64,000 nucleotides of DNA from Heterocephalus glaber. Taxonomy: Eukaryota > Chordata > Mammalia > Rodentia > Bathyergidae. A program made the translations under genes and the position numbers. Positions 1 through 12,200 of this stretch are shown here, one piece after another (within the stretch, counting starts at the first letter, position 1; the number at the start of each line of letters is the position of its first letter). Below the pieces are notes generated by a model. That model searched no databases. It was not told where the DNA came from and was given only the letters and a program-made list of their open reading frames with translations. The stretch covers positions 16,248,855 to 16,312,854 of the forward strand of contig NW_004624776.1 of the NCBI RefSeq assembly GCF_000247695.1. The letters are read 5' to 3'.

Positions 1-390
1 ATCCTTGTCTTGTTCCTGATTTTAGTGTGAAGGATTTCAGTTTTTGACCATTTAGTATGATATTGGCTGTTGGTTTTTTGTAGATGGCTTTTATCAGTTT
101 GAGGTAGATACCATCTATTTCAATTTTTATAGGGTTTTTATCATAAATGTGTGTTGGATTTTGTCAAGTGCTTTTTCTGCATCTACTGAGATGATCATAT
201 GGTTTTTGCCCTTGGCTCTATTGATATAGTGTATTACATTGATTGATTTGTGTATGTTGAACCATCTCTGCATCCCTGGGATGAATCCCACTTGGTCAGG
301 TTGTATGATCTTGATGATCTTCTGCATTCTATTTGCCAGTACTTTATTAAGGATTTTTGCACCCAGATCATATTTTAGGATGGTTCTAAC
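1..390 (-). mobile_element. L1 ORF2 fragment, reverse transcriptase region
   Basis: The minus strand encodes peptide typical of L1 ORF2 reverse transcriptase, with [17 protein letters not shown] and [12 protein letters not shown] in a 66-codon open stretch (127-327). Flanking sequence continues the same protein with stops and frame breaks. It runs off the left edge and lies in a MICU2 intron. Confidence 0.85.
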
Positions 391-410
391 TTAAAAATAT
401 TTCTAGAAGA

Positions 411-497
411 GGCCTGGGGATTTAGGTCAGTGGTTCCACCACCTGCCTCGAAAGCACAAGTTCCCAAGTTCGATCCCCAGTACCAAAAACAAAAAAT
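411..497 (+). mobile_element. ID-like SINE
   Basis: Begins GGCCTGGGGATTTAGGTCAGTGG with tRNA-like A box, has the B box GTTCGATCCCCAG, and ends TACC plus A-rich tail. Confidence 0.85.
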
Positions 498-1589
498 TAT
501 TTTTGTTAGAAGAAGCATAGTAACAATGTATTCATCTCTCCTATTGTTCCTTAGAGATTTGTCAACAAATTATTTAAAATATTTATTTGCCATAAAATTT
601 TGAAACATTACCATTTAATAGCATTCATTTTATAATAAAATGTGATGTATTTAAGAAACTGTTTTTCCTGTAAGTCTTCTAAAGTGTGAGTTTTCTTTAA
701 GCACATTTTCAGAGGACAGATCCCTAAAGTGCTGTTGTAGAACTATATTGTTTATTCATAATCTATCTTGAGAATGTAAGGTGCTATTTTTACACTGTCA
801 ACTCTGTGTTTATTTAAGCTTTTTATTTAAGTCAGTATTTCAAAGAAAGACACTGGAATTTTCCTTTTCAAAAAGCCCCCCTTACATAAAGGACATTTTA
901 CCTATGTTTTAAAAAAAAAATGAGGTCTCTTTTGGCACCAAGCCCAGTATAGTCTAGCCATTTGGCCATTTTTTTCACATTTCTATATTCATTTGAAAAC
1001 TAGAAAAATGCTATTCTCTACTCTTTGAGGCTGTCAAAGGGTGAACTACTTTGATCTAACATTAAAACATTTTTCCCAGGTACAAGATATGAAAAAATAC
1101 ATTCAATTTATTCTCCCTTCATATGAACACTGCATAGTTATAAGAAAAAAATTTTTTGAAGACTCAATATAGACTTTTTTAGTATTAAAAAGAAGTATAC
1201 CTGCTCCAAAGTAAAAACAGCAAAAAGATAGTAATGTAAAAAAAAATAATAACTCATTTAAAATATATACCTGAAATTACTTATAACTAACACACCGACT
1301 CATGTAGATATAAAATCTTTCTGCCTTGCTCTGAGCCATGCTGGGCCCTGAGCCCCTGCCTTGTCTGATTGGGAGCCATCACGGAGTGGCCCTCCTTCAC
1401 GGCAGGGCACGAGGGTCCCCACCACCCTCACCCTCCTGTCTGACCTGTACAGTGGCTTTCCTTCCCAAGTCGCTTCCTCCACATGAATGTTATTTTAGAC
1501 AGTACCATTCAGGTTTCATACTCAGCTTCAGTTAGCTTACATGGCTTTCCTACATTAACCACACCGCTTAATTAAAATTCATCATTAAT
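498..1589. other. Intronic sequence without recognised feature
   Basis: AT-rich single-copy-like sequence. A small GC-rich patch at about 1320-1480 has short open frames on both strands, none with a recognisable protein. I see nothing else here. Confidence 0.5.
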
Positions 1590-1693
1590 CCAGGTACAGT
1601 GGAACATACTTGTAGTCCCAGCTACTTGGGAGGCTAAGGCAGGAAGATCAGCCTGACCAACACAGGGAGACCTCATTTCAAAAAAATTTTTTT
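1590..1693 (+). mobile_element. B1 SINE (7SL-derived), diverged
   Basis: Contains the 7SL-type core TAGTCCCAGCTACTTGGGAGG and GGCAGGAAGATCA, ends GAGACCTCATTTC plus As. The middle is shortened. Confidence 0.75.
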
Positions 1694-1865
1694 AACTTTT
1701 ATTCCTCATGCATAGACTACCTTAAGAATTACTTCCTCTTTGACAGGTGTGATAACCTAAACTCTGGAAATGATTTCACATTGTTTTACTGTGTCACTCT
1801 TAGTGATTATCTGTAAACACCTGTGTTTCGGCCTCCTGATAGAAGTATAAAACATCTATAAAGAG

Positions 1866-1945
1866 GGCCGGGATTTAGCTCAGTGGTGCTGTGCCTGCCT
1901 CACAAGCACAAGGTCCTGAGTTCCATCCCTGGTTGGGAAAAAAAC
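1866..1945 (+). mobile_element. ID-like SINE
   Basis: GGGCCGGGATTTAGCTCAG start, AAGGTCCTGAGTTCCATCCC B-box region, A-rich end. The usual GTACC end is mutated. Confidence 0.82.
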
Positions 1946-2212
1946 CAGAATTTTTAAATCTCAGCACATCTCTGAATCTGAGTACCAGTTATAGGAAATA
2001 CAGAAGTTAGGAGAATGTGTGAAAGAATATCAAAGAGATAGTCCTTAGAAATTTTGACTATTAGAAATGTTATGGAACAAAGGATCCGCTTCATCAAGTT
2101 GAAAGGAAAGGGAGGGAAGGCAAGGGAGAAGCTATAAATTAAAAGAAGTTTAAACAAAAGAACAAACCAAAACATAGATATAGACTAGACTGTCAGTGTT
2201 AAGAATTTTTAT

Positions 2213-2294
2213 TGGTTGGACGTAGCTCAGTGGTACAGCATTTGCCTACTATGCATGAGGCCCTGGGTTCAGTTCCCAGCACCATAAAAAAAAT
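2213..2294 (+). mobile_element. ID/B2-type tRNA-derived SINE (GCATGAGGCCCTGGG subtype)
   Basis: Has GTAGCTCAGTGGTACAGC and GCATGAGGCCCTGGGTTCAG, ends CCAGCACCAT plus As. This older subtype differs from the GTACC-ending elements that dominate the window. Confidence 0.8.
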
Positions 2295-2702
2295 GAGTGT
2301 TTATGAATCAAAGGATATGGTCAAGAGAGTGAAAAGGTAAGGTAATACACTAAATGGAGAAAATATATTCATATACAGTAAAACTTTGCAAGTATAGTTC
2401 ATTCTGGAAACAGGTTTGTAATGCAGAGCACTTGTATATCGAAGTGAGTTTCTCCATAAGAACTAATGGAAACTCAATCTTGGGCAGTGAGCCAGGGTAG
2501 TGGCGGAACAGTGCTCTGTGCTGAGGCAGGACTGGCTGTCATTCTTTTCTCAAGGCTTCACCAGACAGGAATAGGAGTGGATTCCATAGCGACTCCAAGA
2601 AAAGATAACTACAGGGTGAAAAGTAACAAGAATAAAGACCTAAATTCTCAAGAGATGCGTAGAAGAAAAGAAGAAGGAATACAACTTCAAAAACATAAAA
2701 GG

Positions 2703-2787
2703 AGGGCCGGGGATTTAGCTCAGTGGTTTTGCTGCCTGCTGCGCAAGCGCGAGGACCCAAGTTCGATCCCCGGTACCAAAAAAATAA
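2703..2787 (+). mobile_element. ID-like SINE with target-site duplication
   Basis: A complete element from GGGCCGGGGATTTAGCTCAG to GGTACC plus As. The direct repeat AAACATAAAAGG flanks it at 2691-2702 and 2788-2799. Confidence 0.92.
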
Positions 2788-2799
2788 AAACATAAAAGG

Positions 2800-3814
2800 G
2801 AAGAACACTGTTCAAACACAGAAATGTTTCTTTGCCGAGAAATGACAACTCTGGAAAGTCCTATCCAGGATCCAGGTATCAGTTCCACTGTACCCATTCC
2901 AGAAGAAGAAGCTATTACCAAAGATATGGTTCAGATGATGTTTTTCTAATAAGGGCAAACAACAGCTAACAGCAACACAGAAATTTAGAAAACTCCTTTC
3001 AAAAGGCAAGGATTATTTTTACTGTACTTATTTGAATATAAGATTTGATAGTAGAGCTTCATTTTATTAGATTTTTTAAAAATTTTTAATACAACTTTCC
3101 TTGCCAGACACGGTAGGTCTTGATTTCTTTCTAAAATAATATATTTTAAAAATCTATTATCAAAGTATCACATTCTTTGTATAAAATTTCAAATTATAAA
3201 AGAATTTAAAGAAGCAAACATAAAAATGATTAATCTTGGTGCCAAGAAACAAGATTATAAATTCTTGTTGAAGTATTTTAGACATAGTGTTTTTAAATAG
3301 TAATATAACATTATAGAATATGAATTTAAAATAGTAATCATTGAGACCTTAATTTTTTCCCAGTGTTTAAGTATTTTGTAACCATTTCTACAGAAATTAT
3401 TCTGTAATCTAAAATTTCCTTAACATACATTCATAAAAGTGAAATGGTCAAAGGCAATAACAATTTACACTCTCATCTGCAGTTGAACAAGTATTTGTTT
3501 TACTGTATTTTTATCAACATAATTATTTTTTATGTAATAGTTCTTTATATGGTCCTTTTTTTGGTAATTAGTTCTCCTCTATTTTGACCCTTCATTCAGA
3601 ATTGTCTGTTATTTACCCAATTTTATGTTAAGCTGACAAGAATCATGAAATAAAAGCTTAAGCTTTAAAAACATTTTTAAAAGAAATAATGGAAACTCAT
3701 GATTTGTTCCACAACCCAAAAATATTCATATAAAAAATGATTACAATAATGTAATATACAAAATAATAAACAATTTACAAAATATAAAGAAAAACAAATT
3801 AACTTGCTTTGAAA
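2800..3814. other. AT-rich intronic sequence, nothing recognised
   Basis: Long runs of A and T, no exon-like open frame, and no repeat family I can name. Confidence 0.5.
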
Positions 3815-4350
3815 ATAGAAATTCCATTTGATCCAGCTATTCTCCTCCTAGGTATCTTTCCAGGGGGTTTTCTCCTCCCTCACCTTCGTACTGGAAATCA
3901 AACTCAGGACTTTGCACTTGCCAAGCAGGCGTGGCACCACTGAGCTACATCCCTGCCTATATACACATTTTTTTTTTTTTCCCAGTACCAGGAATCGAAC
4001 TTAGGACTTTGCACTTACTAGATAGGTGTGGTGCCACTGAGGTACATCTCTGGCCCCTAGGTATCTTTCCAAAAGAGTTAAAGTCATCATATTACAGGGA
4101 TACATGCATAGCTGTGTTGATGGCATCATAATTTATAAAAGCTGGATCTCAGAAACTATATATGTCCATCAACAGATAAATGGATGAGGAAAATGTGATA
4201 TTTATGCACAGTGAAGTACTACTACTCTGCCATTAAAATAAACATGAGGCATTTGTAGGTAAATGGATACAACTTGAGAACATAACTATTAAATAAATCA
4301 GGCATTCAAGCTTAAATATCACATGGTTCCTCTTAGGTAAATTTTTTGAT
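3815..4350 (+). mobile_element. L1 3' UTR fragment interrupted by SINEs
   Basis: Shows the conserved L1 tail pattern in order: ATTTGATCCAGCTATTC, GGTATCTTTCC, AAAAGAGTTAAAGTC, then CATCAACAGATAAATGGATG and AAGTACTACTACTC. A SINE block (3862-4055) splits it, and the L1 phrase resumes exactly after the duplication. Confidence 0.8.
3862..4055 (-). mobile_element. Two ID-like SINEs in tandem inside the L1, one shared duplication
   Basis: Two antisense ID units, about 3885-3956 and 3972-4055, are joined by TATATACACA plus a T run, the antisense A-tail of one unit. The repeat CCTAGGTATCTTTCC flanks the whole block at about 3847-3861 and 4056-4070, so the pair may have inserted as one dimer. Confidence 0.8.
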
Positions 4351-5595
4351 ATGTATATTTTACAACAATTTTTTAATAAACGATTGACTTAAGGGTTCTA
4401 TCCAGCAAGTACAGTGGAAGGACTTCTTTAAATCCATAGTACAGCACAGTTTTTTAAAGTTTTCTGAAACAGGGAAGTTGGTAATGTTGATTTAAATTTA
4501 AAGTTGTTAAGAACTGTTGACAATTCTTCTAGGTATGATAAATATATTCAGAAGATAGGTTAGCAGTCCTTTTAAAGATACAGCCTGGTGTTTTTACTTA
4601 GAAATGATATGATATATGGGGTTTAGTTCAAAATAATCCAGTGAGAATTGGTGAGTAAAAGAGGATATAGGTAAAATGAGACCTTCCAGGAACTGATAAT
4701 AATTATAGCTGAGTTTCATATTATGTAATATAATTATGTATAGTTATTTATCATTTCAGTACTTTTATATATGATTGAAATTTTTCACAACTGATAAGTG
4801 TATTTAGTTGTTAATCATATATTTTGTTGTAAACTTATGAACCAAAGGGCAATTTTTTAACTTATCAGGAAGCCATAATTTATAATTATTAGCCATTATT
4901 TCATTTATTGTAGTTGTTTTCATCACAAGTGGTATAAATCTATTCAATCACGAAAGTTTATTTAGGGACCTTTAAACCCAGCTAATCCAAGGGTTAAACA
5001 AAACCAATATCATTTTTCAGGCCTACCAAACAAAGCTGGCTCCATTATCAGGTTCTGAATCTAACCTGTGGCAGTTGCAGGCAGTCTCTCCATGGCCTCA
5101 CTTTCTTGGGTGTAACATTCTCAAGTCATCAAAGTCTCCCCTCAAAAAATAAGTGGTCCAACATTCTCATCAGAAATCCTGTGGTACCACTGACTGGCCC
5201 AGCTTAGGTCACGGCCCATCCCTGATCCAGTCCTCAATGCCAGACTAAGGGAACCTGCTCACTAGCTTGCCCCCCCCCCACCTTTGCTTCAGTCACTTAG
5301 GAATAACGAGACTGTCTTCAGCTGAGCAGCCCCTCCCTCTAAAGGTAAACCAGGGCCATCCCACCGAAACCTCACACTGACAATGAGGAAGAAAGATTTT
5401 TCAAAGAGAATTAAAGTTACTGCTATAAAGATTTAATTGCTCTATTTTAAATAATATAATTTGACTCCATTCTATTGAATTTACATATTTGTTTCACCTG
5501 AGATATTATGGATAGTAAAATTTAAGTAGAAGTTACATAAAGTGCCATGCAAATAAAAGTTCTAGTTAATACCTGTTTTTTGCTAGCCAGCATCC
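4351..5595. other. Intronic sequence, unclassified
   Basis: 4351-4960 is AT-rich with no identifiable element. 4970-5390 is more GC-rich with a C run (about 5270-5280) and looks like an old interspersed repeat, but I cannot name it. Confidence 0.4.
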
Positions 5596-5599
5596 ATTT

Positions 5600-6035
5600 C
5601 CCCCAGTATTAGTGTTCTCCCGAGAAACAAAACCCACTAGGAGATACATAGCTTTATTATGAGGAATTGACTCACACAACTGTGAAGGTTCATGATCTTC
5701 TCTTTGCAAACTGTAGAGCCAGAAAAGATGAGTGTGTGACTCAGTCCAAGCCCAAAGGCCTGAGACTCAGGGAAGCCAGTAGTATAAATCTCAATCTGAG
5801 ATAGGAGAATTTGAGATGAGATGTTATAGCAGGAAAAAGGGGGCGGCTGAATTCTCCCTCTACTTTTTGTTAGACGGGTGGGACAATGCCTGCCCACTGG
5901 AGAGGTCAGCCTACTCGGCGAAGTCTGCCAGTTCATATGCTGATCCCAACTGAAGGTATCCTCATGGACACATCCAAATATAATGGTCATCTGGGAACTT
6001 TTGAGCCCAGCCAAGTTTGCACTTAAAATTATCAC
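5600..6035. repeat. Ancient mammalian interspersed repeat, family not named
   Basis: The order TTCTCCCGAGAAACAAAACC, GAATTGACTCACACAACTGTG, AAGGCCTGAGACTCAGGG, then CATCCAAATATAATGG and GCCAAGTTTGCACTTAAAAT matches a common old mammalian repeat I have seen often but cannot place. A 132-codon antisense ORF spans it and is not considered a gene. Confidence 0.5.
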
Positions 6036-6245
6036 ACTCTGCTTACTAGTAGTAGTAATTTAATGAAACATAGTGTCTTTTTTTCTTTTTTATTAAAACT
6101 GTAGCATTGCTCAGCTGAATTAAAGAATACAGTAAAAATGTGGTTTTTATACTTAAGTGAAGTTTTAATATTAATATCTTTAAATAGTTACTTCTAAACC
6201 ATCTAAAACTTATTTCCTGAAATGTTTTTATTTTCTCTCTTTCAG

Positions 6246-6293
6246 GGCTGATTTCTTATACTGAGTATCTTTTCTTGCTTACAATCCTCACTA
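6246..6293 (+). CDS. MICU2: MICU2 coding exon (GLISYTEYLFLLTILT)
   Basis: First MICU2 exon visible in the window. A pyrimidine-rich tract ending TTTCAG precedes it and GTAAGT follows. It has 48 bases: two that finish a Gly codon, 15 whole codons for LISYTEYLFLLTILT, and one base of a Lys codon completed by the next exon. It encodes the helix just before the first EF-hand. The exon is symmetric (phase 1 on both sides), so skipping it would keep the frame. Confidence 0.93.
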
Positions 6294-9200
6294 GTAAGTA
6301 TCCCACAGTTGTCACAGCAATCCTGGAGTTCTCTTATTCTTGCCAAACAAGATTTTTGAAGTTTGGCATATATCATTTAAAAAATATATTAGTTCCTTAG
6401 TTTTTGTAAATGATAGTTTTGGATTATATTATCCACTTAGATCTCTTCTACCTCCCACACACCATGGCACCGTCTTTGTTTCTTTTTTATTTTTGGTACT
6501 GGGGATCAAACTCGGGACCTTGCGCTTGAGAGGTAGGCGGTGGCACCCTGAGCTAAATCCCTGGCCCTCTTTGTTTCTTGAATAGAAGGCTTGTTCAACA
6601 GAACAAAATCACAGCCTTCTTATGCACACAGACACACCCATAGATAGGCATATACAGACCCACCAACATGTCCACAGGCACTCACACATACTGACATATA
6701 CCAAGGGACATTGAAAACCCTCACCTGACATTATACAAAATTCCTGACTAGCACTCTTCAACCGTGTGAAGGTCACGAAAACAAGGAAAGACTGAGAGCT
6801 GTCCATAGATGGAGCAGACCAAGGAAACATGACAGCTAAATACAGCATGATATCTTGTATTTAATCATAGAAAAACAGCCTTAGTGAAAAAATACAAAAT
6901 CCAAATAAAGACTGTAGTTTAGTTCTTAATCTTATACCACTGTTAATTTCTTAATCTTGACCAAAGTCCTGTGAGTATGTAAGATGTCAACGTTAGAGGA
7001 AGCAGGGTGGTAAGTACATGAGGACTCTGTAATGTCTTTAGGACATTTCTATAAGTCTACAATGATTACAAAATAAAGTTTAAGAAATACTGCTCTGAGA
7101 AAGCAGAAATAACGAAGGTTCTACACAATGTACAGAGTTAAAGAAATAAGTTCTCAAATTAATTTGCATTGAAGAGGAGAGCTATGTACAGCAGCTCCCA
7201 TGGAAAATCTGGAAAAAACAGGGCAAAGCCTTAACACCTTTGAAGACTATTTGAAGAAATCTCTATTTTCTCTGTTAAGGCACTTATTCATATGGTTTCT
7301 GGTGATTTATTTCAAATTTGAAGATGTATCTCTCTGCAAATAATTTGCATTTCACTAGCATTTGAATGATTATTCACTTTTCACTTTATTGCAGAACCCC
7401 ATACTGGGTTTCATGTGGCTTTTAAAATGCTAGATACAGATGGCAATGAGATGATGGAGAAAAAGGAGTTTCTTAAGGTGAGTAGGTATAGATGCTAGTC
7501 ATTTAGGGTTACCATAAAGCACATGAGTGCTTGTATAATAATTTTCATTTCCATAAAAATATGTTCATTGTTTATATTTGAAATGTCAAGAAATCATTTA
7601 ACGTTAAAATATTATTTCTAGAATACAATCTTCAAGAAACTAACAAGTGAACAGAGTATAAGATTCTGAAAGGAGAAATATACTTAAGCTTCTACATTTA
7701 TAGGGTTTTATTTCTGTGATTTCAGTAAAAAATACAGTAAAAAAAAAAAAAAGGCATCATAGGATATGTACTTTTAGGGCCAGGGATGTAGGGCCTGGCG
7801 AGCACAAGGTCCTGGGTTTGATCCCCAGTACCAAAAAGAAAAAAAGAGATGTGTATTTTTAAAGAATGTGTGTTCAATATGTGTTTAAAATTATTTTTAC
7901 TCCCCAAAAGAGTAAGAATAATAGAAAGTTAAGTCTTCATGAAAAGGAGGAAGTATGCACAAAAAAAAAGAAGCCAGAGAAGATACAAAATAATGCACAT
8001 TTTCTGGGAATTTGTGTGATTATGTGTGAAAAGCTAGAAAAATGTTAAAATGGTATCTTAATAGATAACTCTACAACATCCAACAAATCAATTCCATTCT
8101 GTTTTTTTAAAGTTAGTGATAATATCGGAAAAATACCTTCATGCAAATTGTTAGGTGTGTGCAAGGGTGTTAACATTCCATGGCTGTAAGAGACTATGTG
8201 GAAAAATCAACTAAAAAGAATAATTTGGCTTACAGTTTCAGAAGTGTCTACCCATGGTCATTTGGCTCCGTTGTTTACGGGCCTGTGGTGAAGCAGCACA
8301 TCATACGAGGAGCATATGGTGCAGGAAAACTGCATACCTCATGGCAGCAGTCAGGGAGCAGAGGGAGAAAGGGGAAGGGGCCGGGGACAAAATATACCCT
8401 TCAGGGACGTGCCGCCGGTGACTGACTTCCTCCAACTGGCCTCCTCCGGTTGTGTCGGCTACATGCCAGTAGCACCATCATCTGGGGCCAAGCTTTCAAC
8501 ACATGGGCCTTCAGCTATATCCAAGATCCAAACTGTAGCAACCAGTTAGGGCTTGATCGATTGAGAAGAAAACACTAACACAGTGCTAATAATATATCGT
8601 AGCTATCACTAATGAAATAATGAAGACATATATAAACGATGACTTGAGTACAGACGTGACTTAGGACTTATTCTAAAAGCTTTTGAGATGTAAAACAAAT
8701 GACTTTCTCTTACGTTGTTGGTTGTCATGGTAGTAAACAAAATTGGCAACTTTTTAAAATTAAATACATACTTAACATATAACCTACCAATTCCACCCCT
8801 AAATATTTGGCACAGAAAAGAATACATATACTTACCCAGAACCTGGGTAAATATGAATATGAGTATTCATAGCAGCTTTATTCATAATAGCCTAATGTTC
8901 ATCAATAAATAACTATACAAATCATACACATATAATAGAACACTACTTAGAATTAAGGAACAAATTACTGATAAATACAACAGGGTGAGTGCCTGTAAAA
9001 CAAAAAGTATGATTCCACTTATATGAAATTCTAGAAAAAGAGAACATACTACATTAAAATATCATTGGTTCTGGGGGCCAGAAAAGAGTGAGGAATCGAC
9101 TGCAAAAAAAGAAAGAAAATACAATTTTCTGGAGTACTGCAAGTATTTCAGATCTTGATTAGAGTGGTGTTTACATGGGTATATTTGATTGTCAAAACTC

Positions 9201-12200
9201 ATCAGATTATATACTTTAAATGTGTGCATTTTGTTGTATGTAAATTATGCCCTAACTAATCCCTTTAATAAAGTTCCATACCACAAGCTTTGCAAACAAA
9301 GCTACTAAAATATTTTGTCTTATATACAAAAATTATCTCAAAAACTAGAAACAGAGCAAAAAGAATCAATCCTAAATAGAGACTAAAGTCATAAAACAGT
9401 GAGACCCCACAAAACTTAGGTTTATAAATGCTTACCATCTTTAGAAACTATCTTGGTATCTTGGAAAAAGTGTATAAAGTGGGGGAAAGGACACAATCTG
9501 TGATTGTAATAAGATAGCAGATGAGATTCTTGGGGTTTTAACTGAACATCTTCTCTGTTGTGACCAAGACTGGTGATTGTTCAGTTAATTTTAACAGTCT
9601 GTTAAAGTAAGGAATCATTTTTAAAAATAAAGACATCTATATAACAAACATTTTAAGTAACTTAAATACATATCCATTTTAGAACTAAGGCCTTTGCTTT
9701 GAGTTGGAAAGACTGAAATTCCTTGCTATTATTTTTATGTAAGTATACCCATAATGTATCATCTACAGGCTCTAGTTTCATTTTCTTTAAAGTACAGCAA
9801 ATATGTAACTACTTGGAAAGCAGTGTGAATGTAGAATCCTAGGTTTTGGATTTTTCCAGCCTTTGCTTTTTATCCTAGTTAGAAGCAAAATTTTTAGCAG
9901 TTTGCCTTTTTTTTTTCGGGTACCAGGAATTGAACTTGGGACCTTGCACTTTCGAGGGAGGTGGCAGAAGCACTGAGCTAAATCTCTGGCCCAGCAGTTT
10001 GCCTTTATCATACAACTGTAAAGCATACAACTCATTTTTTAGTAGAAACAGCTCTCTTTAGATTTATTTTTCAATGGGGTAATAGTTGTATTATTTTGGA
10101 CTGGACCGCAGATAGGAAGAAAGCAAATACAAAGAGAGAAAGAGTCCTCTAGTATTTAACAATTGATAAAGCAGGATCTCAGTGCAGTTTCCTGGATGCT
10201 GCCCAGTTTCTAATGGAGCTTTGCTTAATTCTTTTGTTTCAGGCTTTTCTGGTTTATAAAACAAACCTATATATTGTGGAAGCTGTGTCCTCAAATAGAC
10301 CAAAAAAGAATAATGTCCCAGTATCCCTAGCTAGTTATCATCTGCCTCCAGCTTTCTTGGTGTTTCCAGAAAATCTTGTTACTTCACAAAATTGTGTAAT
10401 AAAGTCAATTATTTTAACAAGTACAGTAAACATAATTGGTTTGCAAACATACAAGATTTACAACAACTATTAGGCTCAACTGCTGAGCCAGAAAGTACAA
10501 GCATGCCAGAGATTGGCCAGTGGCTTCAAATGCATGGTTTGCCATGCACATCTGTCATTAAGTTCTACTAGGAATAAGGACCATTGGTTAATCTGGTGAA
10601 TTGGTTATGTGTAGGCCCGTTGCATTTAAGGAAAAAGAACCTAGTCTACAACTTTAGGAAGGCAGATTATGGAATATTGCTTTCAACTCAAGAAGGATGT
10701 GAATTTAGGCATAGCCATAGACTCTCCCCCCAAACGCAGTCAAATGTATTGCTATAAAATTCTAGTACCCTAAAAAAACCAGAAAAAATAAACACGCACC
10801 AAACCACATACCTTGGAACTTTCATATGTATTTCTAAATGGGCTCACTTCATGAAGCACATGGAAAAAGTTCAAAAAAGTGCAACTGAAATAATCAAGGT
10901 GGAGAGGGTGAAAATCTACCTTAACTATTTACCAGTCCAATTATTTAAATACAGGTTGACCAAAAATTGCATATCTTTGTTAATCTTTATAAGATCATAC
11001 AAGAGAAAATATTAAAATGACAGTTTTATCAAATGTATTCAATAGAATCAACTGGTAGTGCTCGCTTCAGCAGCACATATACTAAAATTAGAAGAATTAA
11101 CTTGTTGAAATGACACCCACCCAAGCTGTGCTTGGGATAGTCAATACGCAAACGTGCTGCCTGAGAGACACTCAGGGTAAACTGTTAAATGGTTAGAAAT
11201 AGGACTCGTGGACTATGAACAAATACTTTGAAGATTTATAAGCAAAGTTCAGAAAGCTACAAAATAAGACCATAGTATTCAAAATACTACAATGAAGACA
11301 TATGGTTGAAATCTATCAAACTTTAGCATTTTGAAGGTAATGAGTAATTCTTATTTAATTGGTAGTATCAGATTATGAAATGTTTCTCATAAAGGAATTT
11401 CCCCATTACCTGAGGCTTACTATCTTAGCATGATTAAATTTTTTAACATAACTTTTTGTGATGTCTGCCACAAATATATATGTATTTTCCCTGCCTTTGC
11501 ACACTAATTATAATATGCAGAATTTATCCTTTCCTTGATAGCTGAAGATCATCATTATGAAGATAATTTCGTAGTGATTAGCTAGTTAGACTTTCAGAAT
11601 GTATTCAGACTACAGTGGCACCAGGAATGTTGCCACATGCCTGTAATCTCAGCCCTTGTGAGACTGAGACAGGAGGAATACCATTTCAAGACCAGCCTGG
11701 ACTATATAGTAGAAAGACCCTCATCAAAACGAAAACAAAACACTCCCCCCACCCCCCAAAAAAGACGACCGGATTACTTACCCTTCAACTGAATGGCTTT
11801 AGACTGTGCTTTTAATTCATATTTTTGGTTTTCTTTTCTCCTCCTCACTGTTGGATGTATCCTACCATGTCTCAGTGGTATCAGTGTAAAAGAACAGCTC
11901 AGCTCCCTGTCAGTTCTAGTCATCGTCTGTTTTTTCTTCCAGTCTTCAGTGTACTGGAAAAATAGATTTTAAAAATTCATTAAAGTTATATGTGAAACAT
12001 AGAGTCTGTATTCACACCCCATCTAGTACAGTAGCTGTTGGCCACATTTAGCTCTTGAACTTCTGAAATATGGTAAGTGTGGGTGAGAAAGTTGAGTTTT
12101 TAATTTTAATTAATTTAAAGTACAAATCAAAAAACCTACATTTACTTCAAGTACTGGAAAACTTATATATGTTTGAAACAACTTGAGTGTGTGAATCTAC

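Noticed and set aside
127..327. Host gene from the 66-codon ORF
   Set aside because: It is L1 reverse transcriptase sequence, with continuing L1 homology on both sides.
5637..6035. 132-codon antisense ORF
   Set aside because: It lies wholly within an old interspersed repeat and has no recognisable protein.
11058..11094. Functional U6 snRNA gene
   Set aside because: Only the first third of U6 is present and no U6-type promoter is seen.
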